A DNA stretch of 33,414 nt from CAYYTU01 sp964474655 (GTDB lineage Bacteria > Chloroflexota > Anaerolineae > B4-G1): positions 1-33,414 of the forward strand of contig CAYYTU010000031.1 of the NCBI GenBank assembly GCA_964474655.1, read 5' to 3'. This document shows, one piece after another, positions 32,367 through 33,414 of this stretch; position 1 is the first letter of the stretch, and every line of letters begins with the position of its first letter. Below the pieces are notes generated by a model. The model did not search any database. It saw only the letters and a list, made by a program, of their open reading frames with translations, and was not told the origin of the DNA. The position numbers and the translations under genes were made by a program.

Positions 32367-33414
32367 ATGTCAAGATATATTGCCACACGAGCCATCCGCG
32401 GCGCCAACGGTCTGGTAGCCGAGGCGGATGCTATGTTGAAGGATGCCATCGCGGAGAAGGGTGCCGATACGCCGGTCCAGTTCCCCAACACGGCGTATTA
32501 TTTGCCCGTCATCTACGGTATGTTGGAGCACCCGGTTGAGACGTTGGGCGATTTGGAACCGGTGCTGGAGCACGCCAAGAACCTGCTCCATCCGGTGCCG
32601 GACGAGGAGTTGTGGGTCCCGTACCTGGGAGAGACGTTAGATAGTGGGATGGCTACGCTCCTGGCAGCTGAGGCGATTGAGGGGATACGCTTCGCCTACG
32701 GGGAGCAGCCGGAGCCTTACCCCGGGTTAGAGCTGACTGGCAGCACCGAGTATCCGAATTTCTCGGGCGACGGTCATCTCAACGGCCCGATCGACGACGT
32801 GCAGCTGCGCTCCTGGGGCATCCAGTTGGTCGATGGGCGTATGCCCGGCTTCGCCGCCATCGTCGGCAAGGCCCGCAGCAACGAGGCCGCCGTCGCCATC
32901 GTGCGCGAGCTGCAGCGCCGCAACATCCTGACCTTCCTTTGCGGCAACGTCAACGGTCGCTCGATCATCGATCAGTTGCAGGAAGAAGGCGTGGAGATGG
33001 GCTATGATACGTATATCGTCCCCTTCGGGAAGGATACTATCTCCGCTATCTATCCTCTGGGCTTTGCGACTCGCTCGGCGCTGACCTTCGGTGGCCTGAA
33101 GGCTGGTCAGTGGCGCGATATCCTGCTTTATAACAAGTATCGCGTCTTTGCCTTCGTGCTGGCGCTGGGTGAGGTGGACGACTTGAAGTACGCTGCCGCC
33201 GCGGGCGCGATCTCCTACGGCTTCCCCACCATCGCCGACACGGTGATTCCAGAGATTCTGCCCACCGGTGTCACCCAGTACGAGCATGTCATTTCGATGC
33301 CCTGGGATAAGATCAAGGCGGACAACGAGAAGGATCGCGCGGCCAAGCTGGTGCAAAAAGCGATTGAGGTGCGCGGCGTCAAGATCAAGATCACCGAGGT
33401 GCCGGTGCCGGTGC
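32367..33414 (+). CDS. acsB: CODH/acetyl-CoA synthase ACS subunit (partial, runs off window)
   Basis: First 349 residues, ATG 32367 behind aaggagagaggg; the frame is open to the window edge. MSRYIATRAIRGANGLVAEA, QFPNTAYYLPVIYGMLEHPV, FSGDGHLNGPIDD and FLCGNVNGRSIIDQL (each shown in short parts) are typical of the N-terminal domain of bacterial AcsB, which contacts the CODH subunit and lines the CO channel. The A-cluster Cys lie in the missing C-terminal half, so catalytic competence cannot be judged. It builds acetyl-CoA from CO, a methyl group and CoA. Confidence 0.96.
   Translation, partial: MSRYIATRAIRGANGLVAEADAMLKDAIAEKGADTPVQFPNTAYYLPVIYGMLEHPVETLGDLEPVLEHAKNLLHPVPDEELWVPYLGETLDSGMATLLAAEAIEGIRFAYGEQPEPYPGLELTGSTEYPNFSGDGHLNGPIDDVQLRSWGIQLVDGRMPGFAAIVGKARSNEAAVAIVRELQRRNILTFLCGNVNGRSIIDQLQEEGVEMGYDTYIVPFGKDTISAIYPLGFATRSALTFGGLKAGQWRDILLYNKYRVFAFVLALGEVDDLKYAAAAGAISYGFPTIADTVIPEILPTGVTQYEHVISMPWDKIKADNEKDRAAKLVQKAIEVRGVKIKITEVPVPV

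Overview
The window is about 33.4 kb of GC-rich scaffold with a 100-N gap at 31800-31899, and reads like an anaerobic bacterium, most likely a Chloroflexota (Anaerolineae-like) genome. That placement is an inference from the Wood-Ljungdahl genes (fhs, cooS, acsB), the secreted protein ending in a VYLPLIFK-type tail and the heptanucleotide-word repeats. It has not been tested by phylogeny. No rRNA, tRNA or CRISPR array was recognised.

Layout. 1-2055: upstream terminator, a 7-nt word repeat array, a ribbon-helix-helix protein and a decayed DDE transposase. 2056-5295: a very large secreted fusion of a PQQ-type sugar dehydrogenase, a DUF11 domain and a five-heme cytochrome. 5331-7024: a PadR regulator with an MFS transporter. 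7113-12355: a PadR-led cluster with a DUF4213/DUF364 protein, an Mrp/NBP35 ATPase, two DUF5320-type small proteins, two NifX-like (PF02579) proteins and an IscU/NifU-like scaffold. This resembles the metal-cofactor neighbourhood of the Desulfovibrio orange-protein operon. 12667-19306: redox and metal accessory genes (C_GCAxxG_C_C protein, Nudix, MTH1187-like, methyltransferase, 2x[4Fe-4S] ferredoxin, two MBL hydrolases around small zinc-ribbon proteins, radical SAM, FmdB). 19725-24140: sdhA/frdA, an SDR pseudogene, sdhB/frdB and fumC. 24522-26445: a HAD phosphatase broken by a MITE-like insertion, and msrA on the minus strand. 27126-33414: fhs, a small HMA-fold protein, cooS, a four-helix-bundle (S23) gene inside heptamer repeats, and a partial acsB.

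The strongest unusual signal is that two unrelated genes, a C_GCAxxG_C_C redox protein (12667-13116, +) and MsrA (26445-25663, -), each carry one in-frame TGA exactly where the family has its key cysteine. In both, a hairpin with a GU-starting 3-nt loop lies 20-21 nt downstream, as expected for a bacterial SECIS. Both would look like pseudogenes or truncated ORFs to a standard caller. Together they indicate selenocysteine decoding in this organism.

Other structure not explained by genes: a 156-bp noncoding repeat present twice (12469 and 18802), a GGTCAGGAGACC hairpin repeat family (four copies), a 139-bp nested inverted-repeat element (18631), and a MITE with an 11-bp target duplication that cleanly interrupts the HAD gene. 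In addition, near-identical coiled-coil tails are found on three neighbouring proteins of the Mrp/NifX cluster.
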